Assembly: GCA_036723975.1 (NCBI GenBank)
Contig: DAIMGJ010000009.1
Location: 1 to 64,000, forward strand
DNA: 64,000 nucleotides
Direction of reading: 5' to 3'
Source: JAILEN01 sp036723975
Lineage (GTDB): Bacteria > Bacillota > Clostridia > Lachnospirales > Lachnospiraceae
Shown: positions 1-8,100 of the stretch, one piece after another
Layout: each line of letters starts with the position of its first letter
How positions within the stretch are numbered: the first letter of the stretch is position 1
Program-made: the position numbers and the translations under genes
The notes under the pieces: generated by a model
The model's database searches: none
The model's input: only the letters and a program-made list of their open reading frames with translations
What the model was told of the DNA's origin: nothing

Positions 1-43
1 GTTTTATGTGTAGAAAATCCAACGGCAAGTCTTTTTTCTTTAG
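1..43 (+). repeat. Hairpin-repeat copy A (right arm only)
   Basis: These 43 bases are identical to 4547-4589, and their first 35 bases are identical to 5611-5645. In the two downstream copies the same sequence is the right arm of a long hairpin followed by a T run. Here the left arm lies outside the window. Copies A and B therefore bracket the cas12a/CRISPR locus as direct repeats. This is most simply the 3' end of a terminator hairpin belonging to a gene upstream of the window, possibly another Rpn-type gene as for copy C. Confidence 0.85.
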
Positions 44-181
44 CTTTTAATCCTTTTAATCTCTCTTTATAATCTTTAAGAAGGGCTTTTTATGACCCAC
101 ATAAGAGTGTATTATAGACTTAAAAAGAGCTTAAAAAGAGCGCGTACTTTTGCTTAACTAATTAACACGGAGGAATTATAA
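44..181 (+). promoter_or_regulatory. cas12a 5' region with tandem 11-bp repeat and RBS
   Basis: An AT-rich leader. TATAAT lies at 68-73 and TATTAT at 110-115, but neither has a good -35 box, so the promoter is only a candidate. An 11-bp unit (cttaaaaagag) is tandemly repeated at 119-129 and 130-140. A strong GGAGG at 169-173 sits 8 nt before the cas12a ATG and fixes that start. The tandem unit begins like the CRISPR repeat (cttaaa) but lacks the handle sequence and is not a repeat unit. Confidence 0.5.
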
Positions 182-3100
182 ATGTATTATGGTGGATTAA
201 CAAAACAATATGCATTGAGTAAGACTATTAAAAATGAACTCATTCCGATTGGAAAAACTTTAGAAAACATTCATAAGGATAATATTCTTGAAATTGATAA
301 GAAAAGAAAGAGTGACTATGAACATGTAAAGAAACTGATGGATGAGTATCATAAACAACTTATTAATGAGGCTTTGGATAAATGTATGTTATCTGAATTG
401 GATTCTGCAGCAGATATTTACTTGAAAAAACAGACAACTGCAGAAGATATGGATGAGTTTTCAAAACTGCAGGATGCATTGCGTAAGGAAATCGCTAATC
501 AGTTAAAGTTGCATAAAAATTTCTCTATAATTGGAAAGAAGGAAATTCTAAGCTTGTTAGAGAAAATGCCTTTTGTTAATAAGGAAGATAACCAGGCACT
601 TGAAAGTTTTAAAAACTTTTTTACATATTTTTCAAGTTACAATAAAGTAAGAGAAAACTTATATTCTGATGAAAATAAGGCTTCTACGGTAGCTTATCGG
701 TTAATTAATGAAAATCTGCCAAAGTTTCTTGATAACATTAAAGCATACAATTTTGTGAGTGGTATGAGTATTTTGGCAGAAGGAATGGAAGAAGAGGAGC
801 AAGACAGTCTATTTATGGTTGATATGTTTAACCATACTCTTACACAGGATGGTATTGATAACTATAATTATCAGATTGGAAAATTGAATTCAGCTATAAA
901 TATATATAACCAAAAAAACTATAAGAATGCTAATTTCCGAAAAGTTCCAAAGATGAAAGAACTGTATAAGCAGATCTTTTCTGACCGAGAAGTAGCCTTT
1001 ATAGAAGAGTATAAAGATGATAATTCATTAATCACAGATATAGAGCAGTATGTGACTGAACTTGTAGATTATATTAAATCGAATAAAACAAAGGTATTCT
1101 ATGATGCCTTAAGAGAATCAGAAGGTAAAAGTGTCTATATAAAAAATGATGTTGCTAAGACTACTATGTCTGGCATTGTTTTTGGAGATTGGAATAAAAT
1201 AGATGCTTTATTGAATGAGGAATATGATTTAACTAATGTAAAGAAAAAGAAGAATGACAAATATTTTGATAAACGTCAAAAAGATTTAAAGAAAAATAAG
1301 AGCTATTCACTGGAGCACATTATCGCGTTAAATGACAGTGAAAAAAGTGTAATTGAGGCATACATTCAAAAGGTTGTGGGTGATACGGAAACTATAATAA
1401 AAAATAGTGATGCTTTTTCGGAAGCAGTACTTGTTAATCATGACAAAAGTAAAAAGCTTGCAAAGAATACAAAAGCAGTTAAAGCAATAAAGGATTTGCT
1501 TGACTCTATAAAGGCTTTGGAACGTGATATTAAGCTGATTAATGGAAGCGGTCAGGAACTGGAGAAGAATCTAAATGTATATGCAGAACAGGAGGAACTG
1601 TTACAAGAACTTAAAAAGGTCGATTCCCTCTATAATATGACTAGAAACTATTTGACTAAAAAGCCATTTTCTACAGAGAAATTTAAACTCAATTTTAACA
1701 AACCTACATTTTTGAATGGATGGGATAAAAACAAGGAACCAGTTAACCTAGGAATACTGCTTTGCAAGGGTGAAAAGCTTTTCCTTGGAATTATGAATGA
1801 AAATTCAAATAAAGTCTTTACTAATCCACCGAAGGCAAAGTCCGACATTGTATATCAAAAAGTCGAATATAAATTACTGCAGAGACCAAATGAAATGCTA
1901 CCGAAAGTTTTTTTTGCAGAATCCAATATTGATTATTATGCACCGACTGAAGATATAGTTGCTAATTACAAAAAAGGGACACATAAAAAGGGAGATTCGT
2001 TTTCAATTGAGGATTGCAGGAAGCTTATTGATTTTTTCAAAGAATCTATCAAAAAACATCCAGATTGGTCAAAATTTGGTTTTAAGTTTTCAGATACAAG
2101 TGAGTATAACGATATTAGCGAGTTTTATCGGGAGGTGGAAAAACAGGGATATAAACTATCGTTTACAGACATAGATGAAAGTTATATAAACGACTTGGTG
2201 GAGAAGAACCAATTATATTTGTTTCAGATATATAACAAAGACTTTTCTACATATAGTAAAGGAAATTTGAACTTGCATACATTGTACTTGAAAATGTTGT
2301 TTGACAAAAGAAACTTGGAAAATGTTGTGTATAAATTAAATGGTGAGGCGGAAGTTTTCTATCGACCTGCATCTATCAAAACGGAAGATTTAATCATACA
2401 CAAAGCTGGGATTGCTATAAACAATAAAAATCCTAACAGGGTGAAAGAAAAGAGTACTAGTATCTTTGATTATGACATCGTAAAAGATCGTAGGTATAGC
2501 GTTGATAAATTTACAATTCATATTCCAGTTACTATGAATTTTGGAGTCGTAGAAAATGGAAGATTTAATGATATTGTAAATACTGCTCTACGAACCGATG
2601 GTAATGTCAATGTTATTGGCATAGATAGAGGAGAACGAAACTTGCTCTATGTGGTGGTAGTTGACCCTACAGGGAAGATTTTGGAGCAGATATCGCTTAA
2701 TTCTATTATTAATCAAGAATTTGATATTGAAACAGATTATCATAAACTGTTGGATGAAAAGGAAGGGGACAGAGATAAAGCTCGCAAGGACTGGAATACA
2801 ATAGAGAATATTAAAGACCTTAAGGCTGGTTATCTTAGTCAGGTTGTAAATGTAATCGCAAAACTTGTTTTAAAGTATAACGCAGTTATTTGTCTTGAGG
2901 ATTTAAATTTTGGCTTTAAAAGAGGGCGTCAAAAGGTTGAAAAGCAGGTATATCAAAAATTTGAAAAGATGCTTATTGATAAGTTGAACTATTTGGTGAT
3001 AGACAAAAGTAGAGAACAAATAGCTCCAGAGAGAGTCGGTGGGGCTCTCAATGCTTTGCAAATGACTTCTAAGTTCAAAAGCTTTAAAGAACTAGGAAAG

Positions 3101-3802
3101 CAATCCGGGATTATCTTTTATGTGCCGGCATATCTTACAAGTAAAATAGATCCGACTACAGGATTTGTGAATTTATTCTATGTAAAATATGAGAATAAGG
3201 AAAAAGCAAAAGAGTTTTTCTCCAAATTTGATTTTATAAGGTTTAACAAATCAGATAATTATTTTGAGTTTGGGATTGATTATACAGTATTTACACAGAG
3301 GGCATGTGGACCAAATACTAAATGGATAGTGTGCAGTTATGGAGAAAGAATTATTAAGTTTAGAAATCCCGATAAGAATAATTCTTTTGATGAAAAGTCT
3401 ATATTAATCACTGACGAACTAAAGACTTTATTTGATACATATTCAATTTCCTATGAAAATGAAGAAGATATAAAAGAACAAATATTGTCAGTGGAAGAAG
3501 CGGATTTTTATCGTAGTTTATTACGATTGTTTCATCAGACGTTACAGATGAGAAACAGCACAATAGATGGAACAAAAGATTATATTATTTCTCCGGTTAA
3601 GAATGCACAAGGTGTATTTTTCTGCTCAGAAAATAGCGATGGTACAAAGCCTATAGATGCTGATGCAAATGGCGCATATAACATTGCAAGAAAAGGTATT
3701 TGGGTTTTGGAACAGATTAAGAATTGTACTGAGAACAAAAAATTGAACCTAGCTATGTCGAATGCAGAGTGGTTGGAGTACGCACAAACACATCTTTTGT
3801 AA
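182..3802 (+). CDS. cas12a: CRISPR-associated endonuclease Cas12a (Cpf1), type V-A
   Basis: A full-length Cas12a of 1206 aa (family about 1200-1300). It is an RNA-guided DNA endonuclease that also processes its own pre-crRNA. The N-terminal recognition lobe is followed by the WED motif GWDKNKE (513-519). The RNA-processing region keeps H740, K749 and K768, equivalent to LbCas12a H759, K768 and K785. RuvC-I is GIDRGERN with D815, RuvC-II is CLEDLNFGF with E906, the Nuc arginine is R1124 in LQMRNS, and RuvC-III is DADANGAYN with D1161. All catalytic positions are present, so DNA cleavage and crRNA maturation should be intact. The C-terminus NAEWLEYAQTHLL matches the end of LbCas12a, so the gene is complete although cas2 sequence begins at the next base. 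Codon use is visibly more AT-rich than in the housekeeping genes downstream, suggesting transfer. cas1 and cas4 are absent. Confidence 0.97.
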   Translation: MYYGGLTKQYALSKTIKNELIPIGKTLENIHKDNILEIDKKRKSDYEHVKKLMDEYHKQLINEALDKCMLSELDSAADIYLKKQTTAEDMDEFSKLQDALRKEIANQLKLHKNFSIIGKKEILSLLEKMPFVNKEDNQALESFKNFFTYFSSYNKVRENLYSDENKASTVAYRLINENLPKFLDNIKAYNFVSGMSILAEGMEEEEQDSLFMVDMFNHTLTQDGIDNYNYQIGKLNSAINIYNQKNYKNANFRKVPKMKELYKQIFSDREVAFIEEYKDDNSLITDIEQYVTELVDYIKSNKTKVFYDALRESEGKSVYIKNDVAKTTMSGIVFGDWNKIDALLNEEYDLTNVKKKKNDKYFDKRQKDLKKNKSYSLEHIIALNDSEKSVIEAYIQKVVGDTETIIKNSDAFSEAVLVNHDKSKKLAKNTKAVKAIKDLLDSIKALERDIKLINGSGQELEKNLNVYAEQEELLQELKKVDSLYNMTRNYLTKKPFSTEKFKLNFNKPTFLNGWDKNKEPVNLGILLCKGEKLFLGIMNENSNKVFTNPPKAKSDIVYQKVEYKLLQRPNEMLPKVFFAESNIDYYAPTEDIVANYKKGTHKKGDSFSIEDCRKLIDFFKESIKKHPDWSKFGFKFSDTSEYNDISEFYREVEKQGYKLSFTDIDESYINDLVEKNQLYLFQIYNKDFSTYSKGNLNLHTLYLKMLFDKRNLENVVYKLNGEAEVFYRPASIKTEDLIIHKAGIAINNKNPNRVKEKSTSIFDYDIVKDRRYSVDKFTIHIPVTMNFGVVENGRFNDIVNTALRTDGNVNVIGIDRGERNLLYVVVVDPTGKILEQISLNSIINQEFDIETDYHKLLDEKEGDRDKARKDWNTIENIKDLKAGYLSQVVNVIAKLVLKYNAVICLEDLNFGFKRGRQKVEKQVYQKFEKMLIDKLNYLVIDKSREQIAPERVGGALNALQMTSKFKSFKELGKQSGIIFYVPAYLTSKIDPTTGFVNLFYVKYENKEKAKEFFSKFDFIRFNKSDNYFEFGIDYTVFTQRACGPNTKWIVCSYGERIIKFRNPDKNNSFDEKSILITDELKTLFDTYSISYENEEDIKEQILSVEEADFYRSLLRLFHQTLQMRNSTIDGTKDYIISPVKNAQGVFFCSENSDGTKPIDADANGAYNIARKGIWVLEQIKNCTENKKLNLAMSNAEWLEYAQTHLL

Positions 3803-4012
3803 AAAAAGAATAGAATACAGTATTCAGTCTTTGAAATTGATAATAGTGAAAAGATATTAAATAATATTATGGCGGATATATCTAATAAGTTTGAAAAAAA
3901 GTTTTCTCAAGAAGACAGCGTCGTAATTTTTATTCTATCAAAGACATGCAAAACTATAAGATATGGATATGCAAAAAATGAGGAAAGCGACTTGATAATG
4001 ATAACTGGATGA
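3803..4012 (+). pseudogene. cas2: cas2 remnant (3' two-thirds), adaptation module deleted
   Basis: The frame directly after the cas12a stop is open for 69 codons with no start codon. It reads K-K-N then RIQYSVFEID, the classic Cas2 'QxSVFE' strand, and continues through EDSVVIFIL, the conserved Cas2 D-S-V strand, ending near ESDLIMITG and a TGA. Cas2 is normally about 90-100 aa, so roughly the first 25-35 residues, including beta strand 1 with its conserved Asp, are missing. Type V-A loci commonly run cas12a-cas4-cas1-cas2-array, and this fragment lies exactly where the cas2 3' end should be. The simplest reading is one deletion that removed cas4, cas1 and the 5' part of cas2, with its left end at the cas12a stop. 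The motif match is seen directly; the deletion is inferred. Confidence 0.85.
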
Positions 4013-4137
4013 CAAACCGGTAATTTAATATTCACTTTGTAAGCTTTAAGACGATATTTAGTTTGATTTGATGTATATTTTATATTATTTTTACAATATT
4101 ATATAGCTTTAGATTTGTGTATAATGCTAGTGTACGA
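4013..4137 (+). promoter_or_regulatory. CRISPR leader with -10 element
   Basis: Very AT-rich sequence between the cas2 remnant and the first repeat. TATAAT at 4120-4125, preceded by TGTG, would start transcription around 4132, just before repeat 1 at 4138. No good -35 is seen at 16-18 bp. The position beside the cas genes and next to the best-conserved repeats fits the leader end of the array. Confidence 0.6.
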
Positions 4138-4424
4138 GCTTAAAGCTTATAAAGAATTTCTACTATTGTAGATGGATGAATACCTTGGGAAAATCTACTG
4201 CTTAAAGCTTATAAAGAATTTCTACTATTGTAGATGTGATCTCGAATCATACCACGGATTACGCTTAAAGCTTATAAAAAATTTCTACTATTGTAGATTA
4301 CCACGATACCTCAAGGATAACCGAGCTTAAAGCTTATAAAGAATTTCTATTATTGTAGATAGGGTACGGTACAAACGACGTACTATCAGCTTAAAGATTA
4401 TAAGGAATTTTTGCTGGTTTTAAA
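4138..4424 (+). CRISPR. Type V-A CRISPR array, 4 spacers, degenerate last repeat
   Basis: The 36-bp repeats start at 4138, 4200, 4263 and 4325, with a fifth, decayed one at 4389. Spacers are 26, 27, 26 and 28 bp (4174-4199, 4236-4262, 4299-4324, 4361-4388). Each repeat ends in the Cas12a handle AATTTCTACTATTGTAGAT, a TCTAC/GTAGA stem with a 4-nt loop. Its direction gives crRNAs read on the plus strand. Repeat 3 has one change outside the handle. Repeat 4 has C to T in the handle stem, leaving a G-U pair. Repeat 5 keeps the 5' half but has lost the handle stem, as expected for the trailer end. The array is short and lies beside a destroyed adaptation module, so it is probably no longer acquiring spacers. 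Confidence 0.97.
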
Positions 4425-4518
4425 CTTATGAGAATTGGAGTGGAAAAAACAGATAAGGAACTCTTTGCCTGATTTACAGTAGTTTATAATTTGTTTATAA
4501 AGATTTAATAGAATTTTA

Positions 4519-4589
4519 AGATTTGTCGTTTGAGTTTTCTGCTATAGTTTTATGTGTAGAAAATCCAACGGCAAGTCTTTTTTCTTTAG
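4519..4589 (+). repeat. Hairpin-repeat copy B
   Basis: An imperfect inverted repeat: left arm about 4519-4542, right arm 4556-4578, then TTTTTT. The right arm with its flank (4547-4589) is identical to 1-43. The left arm has more mismatches than in copy C. It may terminate transcription leaving the CRISPR array and also marks the right side of the cas12a locus. The flanking bases 4425-4518 and 4590-4653 are AT-rich, with nothing else recognised. Confidence 0.75.
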
Positions 4590-4670
4590 AGCAGTTCTTA
4601 CCTTTCAGTTTTCTACAAGTTTTCCATTATTTATAGAACAGGTAGAAAAGGAGAAGGAGGAACGTGTTCT

Positions 4671-5537
4671 ATGGTAAATTCAAAGTACAAAAATGATTTG
4701 TTTGTGGAGATTTTTTCACAGGCGGAAAACGGACTGGCAATCTATAATGCACTTTTGGGGACGCATTATGAAGATGCAAGCGAATTGGAAATCGTTACAT
4801 TAAAGGATGCAATCTTTATGCATAAGAAAAATGATGTGGCACTTCTTTTGCACGCCAGAATGCTTATGCTGGAACATCAGAGTACGATAAATCCGAACAT
4901 GCCGCTTCGGGGACTGCAGTATTACGGAAAGTCCATGGACGGGTATGTTAAACGTAACAAGTACAATATTTATGGGGAGAAACTGATAAAAATCCCTGCA
5001 CCATTTTATTTTGTGTTGTATAATGGAACAAAGGAAGCACCGGATCGGATGGTGTTAAAATTATCCGATGCATTCCAGACGAAAACAACCGGCTTTGAGT
5101 GGACAGCTACGATGTTAAATATCAATGCCGGACACAACCAGGAACTATTGGCTATATGTCCGATATTAAATGATTATGCGACCCTGATTCGGTATGTCAG
5201 GGAAAATGCAGCTTCCGGAATGGAAGAAGAACCTGCGGTAGAAGATGCGGTGAATCGCTGTATCGAGGAAGGACATTTGGAGGAATATTTACGAGGTCAC
5301 CTCGGGGAGGCAAAGGATATGCTGTTATCAGGATTTGATGAGGAAATCTGGAAAGAAGGCCTGCGCGAAGAAGGCCGCGAAGAAGGGCGAGAACAGGGAC
5401 GTGAGCAGGAGAGAATCATGTATGTCACAAAGCTTTTATCCAAGAATAAAACTGCGGAGGAAATCGCAGAGTTACTGGATTTGGAGATTGGCAAGGTAAA
5501 AGAGATTGAAGAAAACCTCTGTGTAGCCAGTAAATGA
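4671..5537 (+). CDS. Rpn-family PD-(D/E)XK nuclease/putative transposase
   Basis: 288 aa of the Rpn (recombination-promoting nuclease) / PDDEXK_2 family, whose studied members are DNA endonucleases that stimulate RecA-independent recombination. The nuclease signature is visible: E13 in DLFVEIF, D55 in KNDV and E68-x-Q70 in LEHQ. Near the C-terminus is the usual Glu/Arg repeat (REEGREEGREQ), and then a helical tail (TKLLSKNK...LDLEIGKVKEIEE) closely shared with the second Rpn-type gene at 12663. GGAGG lies 10-15 nt before the ATG. The gene stands alone between two copies of the hairpin repeat. A role in moving or rearranging the neighbouring cas12a segment is possible but not shown. Confidence 0.85.
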   Translation: MVNSKYKNDLFVEIFSQAENGLAIYNALLGTHYEDASELEIVTLKDAIFMHKKNDVALLLHARMLMLEHQSTINPNMPLRGLQYYGKSMDGYVKRNKYNIYGEKLIKIPAPFYFVLYNGTKEAPDRMVLKLSDAFQTKTTGFEWTATMLNINAGHNQELLAICPILNDYATLIRYVRENAASGMEEEPAVEDAVNRCIEEGHLEEYLRGHLGEAKDMLLSGFDEEIWKEGLREEGREEGREQGREQERIMYVTKLLSKNKTAEEIAELLDLEIGKVKEIEENLCVASK

Positions 5538-5582
5538 TACTTGTTTTAATCATTTGTTTCGAAAGATTTATATAGAATTTTG

Positions 5583-5645
5583 AGACTTGTCGTTGGATTT
5601 TTCTACTATAGTTTTATGTGTAGAAAATCCAACGGCAAGTCTTTT
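5583..5645 (+). terminator. Hairpin-repeat copy C (terminator-like)
   Basis: The best-preserved copy. The left arm 5583-5606 pairs with 5620-5642 over about 23 bp with one wobble and one bulge, and is followed by TTTT. It lies 45 bp after the Rpn gene stop and should act as its terminator. Bases 5611-5645 are identical to 1-35 and 4547-4581. Confidence 0.8.
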
Positions 5646-5754
5646 GCAGTATTCCGTTAGAAGAAGTACTGAATGCACAGGAGAACCAGCGAGTTGGTTG
5701 AAAGTTTTCACTTTACGAACCAGAGGAAATATGAGAAAATGAAAATCGGCATAT

Positions 5755-5787
5755 AACGCGTCTTTTATACTAGGTAAAAGGCGCGTT
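5755..5787 (+). promoter_or_regulatory. Hairpin in the leader of the NifU-like/GGGtGRT operon
   Basis: AACGCG-T-CTTTTA pairs with TAAAAG-G-CGCGTT around a 7-nt loop. No T run follows, so it is not an intrinsic terminator. It lies 20 nt before the AAAGGAG ribosome site (5807-5813) of the next gene and may be a 5' UTR stability or regulatory hairpin. The rest of 5646-5754 shows nothing recognisable. Confidence 0.45.
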
Positions 5788-5820
5788 GATATAGTATGTA
5801 AGTGTGAAAGGAGATTAGCA

Positions 5821-6513
5821 ATGATTTACACAAAAGAAGTAGAAAACATGTGTCCTGTTGCCAAGGGCGCTAAGCATGAGCCTGCTCCGATTCCTGAAGA
5901 AGGAAAATGGGTACATGCAAAAAAAATCGAAGATATTTCCGGTTTTACACATGGTGTGGGCTGGTGTGCACCTCAGCAGGGAGCTTGTAAGCTTTCTTTG
6001 AACGTTAAAAATGGTGTCATCGAGGAAGCACTTGTTGAGACCATCGGATGTTCAGGAATGACTCACTCAGCAGCTATGGCAGCTGAGATCCTTCAGGGAA
6101 AGACCATTCTTGAAGCATTAAATACAGACCTTGTATGTGATGCAATCAATACCGCTATGAGAGAATTATTCTTACAGATTGTATACGGACGTACACAGTC
6201 TGCATTCTCTGATGACGGTTTGGCTATCGGTGCAGGTTTGGAAGATTTAGGTAAGGGACTTCGTTCTCAGGTTGGTACAATGTACGCTACCAAGGAAAAA
6301 GGTGTTCGTTACTTAGAGATGGCAGAAGGCTATGTAACCGGAATTGCTTTAGATGAGAACAACGAAGTTATTGGATATCAGTTCGTTTCCCTTGGAAAGA
6401 TGACTGACTTCATCAAAAACGGTGATGATCCTAATACTGCTTGGGAAAAAGCAAAAGGTCAGTATGGACGTGTTGATGATGCTGTAAAGATTATCGACCC
6501 AAGAAAAGAGTAA
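5821..6513 (+). CDS. NifU/IscU-like iron-sulfur scaffold-type protein (GGGtGRT partner)
   Basis: 230 aa. The central part resembles the NifU/IscU N-terminal scaffold fold. Cysteines at C49 (GWCAP), C56 (GACKLSL) and C77 (ETIGCSGM) are placed like the three cluster-binding Cys of IscU, and C11 is extra. The helix after C77 (THSAAMAAEILQGKTI) also follows the family pattern. Annotated homologues are called iron-sulfur cluster assembly scaffold proteins and sit beside GGGtGRT proteins, as here, where the next gene starts 21 nt later. Its clients are unknown. It may serve a specialised rather than general Fe-S role, since no cysteine desulfurase is in the window. AAAGGAG supports the ATG, although a second ATG at codon 10 precedes the C11 motif. 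Confidence 0.8.
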   Translation: MIYTKEVENMCPVAKGAKHEPAPIPEEGKWVHAKKIEDISGFTHGVGWCAPQQGACKLSLNVKNGVIEEALVETIGCSGMTHSAAMAAEILQGKTILEALNTDLVCDAINTAMRELFLQIVYGRTQSAFSDDGLAIGAGLEDLGKGLRSQVGTMYATKEKGVRYLEMAEGYVTGIALDENNEVIGYQFVSLGKMTDFIKNGDDPNTAWEKAKGQYGRVDDAVKIIDPRKE

Positions 6514-6534
6514 TTAGGAAAGGAGAATATCACA

Positions 6535-7545
6535 ATGGCTTTATTTGAATCATATGAAAGAAGAATCGATCAGATTAATGCTACATTAAATCAGTACGGC
6601 ATTAGCTCTATCGAAGAAGCAGAAAAGATCACAAAGGATGCCGGTCTTGATGTTTATAACATGGTAAAAGGCATTCAGCCAATCTGTTTTGAAAATGCGG
6701 CATGGGCTTATACAGTAGGTGCTGCAATCGCTATTAAGAAAGGTTGCCGTAAGGCTTCTGATGCAGCAGCTGCAATCGGAGAGGGCTTACAGTCATTCTG
6801 TATTCCGGGTTCTGTTGCTGACCATCGTAAGGTAGGTCTTGGACATGGTAACTTAGGAAAGATGCTTTTGGAAGAGGAGACCGAGTGCTTCTGCTTTTTG
6901 GCAGGACATGAATCTTTTGCAGCAGCAGAAGGTGCTATCGGTATTGCTGAAAAGGCAAACAAGGTCCGTCAGAAACCGCTTCGCGTTATCTTAAACGGAC
7001 TTGGAAAGGATGCAGCTCAGATTATTTCCCGTATCAACGGATTTACATATGTTGAGACTAAGTATGATTACAAGACTGCAACCTTAAACATCGTATCTGA
7101 AACTCCATACTCTACCGGACTTCGTGCTTCTGTTAAGTGCTACGGTGCAGATGATGTTCAGGAAGGTGTTGCTATCATGCATCATGAAAAGGTTGGTGTA
7201 TCTATCACAGGTAACTCTACCAACCCAACACGATTCCAGCATCCGGTAGCAGGTACTTACAAGAAGGAATGTATAGAGCAGGGTAAGAAATACTTCTCAG
7301 TTGCTTCCGGTGGTGGTACAGGACGTACACTTCATCCGGACAACATGGCAGCAGGTCCTGCTTCTTACGGTATGACAGATACATTGGGACGTATGCATTC
7401 TGATGCTCAGTTTGCAGGTTCTTCTTCTGTACCGGCTCACGTAGAAATGATGGGTCTTATCGGTGCAGGTAACAACCCGATGGTTGGTATGACCGTATCA
7501 GTTGCAGTTTCAGTTGAAGAAGCCGCTAAGGCAGGTAAATTCTAA
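6535..7545 (+). CDS. GGGtGRT family protein (function unknown)
   Basis: 336 aa carrying the family-defining motif GGGTGRT at 259-265, followed by LHPDNMAAGPASYG. Members occur in anaerobic bacteria and archaea and have no established biochemical role. The glycine-rich stretches (ASGGGTGRT, GLIGAGNNP) suggest a nucleotide or phosphate-binding loop, but this is inference. No signal peptide or membrane segment is seen, so it is cytosolic. It is co-transcribed with the NifU-like gene and ends at a strong terminator. The constant pairing suggests a two-component Fe-S or redox system. Confidence 0.85.
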   Translation: MALFESYERRIDQINATLNQYGISSIEEAEKITKDAGLDVYNMVKGIQPICFENAAWAYTVGAAIAIKKGCRKASDAAAAIGEGLQSFCIPGSVADHRKVGLGHGNLGKMLLEEETECFCFLAGHESFAAAEGAIGIAEKANKVRQKPLRVILNGLGKDAAQIISRINGFTYVETKYDYKTATLNIVSETPYSTGLRASVKCYGADDVQEGVAIMHHEKVGVSITGNSTNPTRFQHPVAGTYKKECIEQGKKYFSVASGGGTGRTLHPDNMAAGPASYGMTDTLGRMHSDAQFAGSSSVPAHVEMMGLIGAGNNPMVGMTVSVAVSVEEAAKAGKF

Positions 7546-7577
7546 TTTATCTTTTACACATTTTATAAATAATAAAT

Positions 7578-7648
7578 AAAATCTCAAATGATTTTCATGT
7601 AGGGCGCTTTCTTGGCGCTCGGTGAAAATTCATTTGAGATTTTTTTTA
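7578..7648 (+). terminator. Long two-tier terminator hairpin (core copy 1)
   Basis: The outer stem is CTCAAATGA/TCATTTGAG with flanking AAT/ATT, the middle TTTTCA/TGAAAA and the inner GGGCGC/GCGCTC, followed by a T run. It ends the GGGtGRT operon. The middle and inner parts are nearly identical to the element at 59641-59710, while the outer arms differ. Confidence 0.9.
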
Positions 7649-7727
7649 GAGAAAGTGACTCCTGTCTTTTGTTCGTGAATAAAGACAGAAGGAATAAAAA
7701 GTTCACTTATTTTTCATATTTTTCATA

Positions 7728-7756
7728 TTGTGTTTGAGTGTATCTTTTTGTATAAT
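7728..7756 (+). promoter_or_regulatory. Promoter for the 64-aa gene
   Basis: TTGTGT (7728-7733), 17-bp spacer, TATAAT (7751-7756). It lies 30 bp before the ATG at 7787, in otherwise AT-rich sequence (7649-7727) with nothing else seen. Confidence 0.75.
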
Positions 7757-7786
7757 CCTCTTTGTGTGAATTGAGAAGAGGATATT

Positions 7787-7981
7787 ATGATTAAACATGA
7801 ATCAAAGATCCAGCAGGAAGCGGATCAGTTATTTGAAATTGCAAAAATACAAATGTCGGATGTTATGAAAGAACAGGCGAAACACGGAATGGCGTTTCGT
7901 TACTACAGAGATTCGATTGGACATACATGGATTTACGAAGACGGTTTTCGTAAGTTTTTCAGAGAAGCCACAACAGTATAA
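7787..7981 (+). CDS. Small hypothetical protein, 64 aa
   Basis: Not recognised. It is a soluble, mostly helical 64-residue protein with no signal peptide, no cysteine and no obvious DNA-binding motif. It has its own promoter (TATAAT at 7751), an AGAGGA ribosome site and its own terminator, so it is a genuine single-gene transcript. An aromatic patch (FRYYRDSIGHTWIYEDGFRKFF) fills the C-terminal half and might form an interaction surface. Confidence 0.65.
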   Translation: MIKHESKIQQEADQLFEIAKIQMSDVMKEQAKHGMAFRYYRDSIGHTWIYEDGFRKFFREATTV

Positions 7982-7989
7982 AGATACAA

Positions 7990-8019
7990 GGAGCAGACAG
8001 GTTGGTCTGCTCCTTTTTG
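7990..8019 (+). terminator. Intrinsic terminator
   Basis: GGAGCAGAC/GTCTGCTCC with a 6-nt loop, then TTTTT. It ends the 64-aa gene, and its T run adjoins the -35 box of the mscL promoter. Confidence 0.92.
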
Positions 8020-8048
8020 TTGTTTTATAAAACCTTGAATGCTATAAT
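8020..8048 (+). promoter_or_regulatory. mscL promoter
   Basis: TTGTTT (8020-8025), 17-bp spacer, TATAAT (8043-8048), about 50 bp before the mscL ATG. Confidence 0.7.
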
Positions 8049-8100
8049 CTTAAAAGAATTTATACCGATTTTTTTATTCTTTTGGAAAGGGGAAATAAGT

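Noticed and set aside
119..141. Tandem cttaaaaagag units upstream of cas12a as degenerate CRISPR repeats
   Set aside because: Only the first six bases resemble the CRISPR repeat; the handle stem is missing and the unit is 11 bp.
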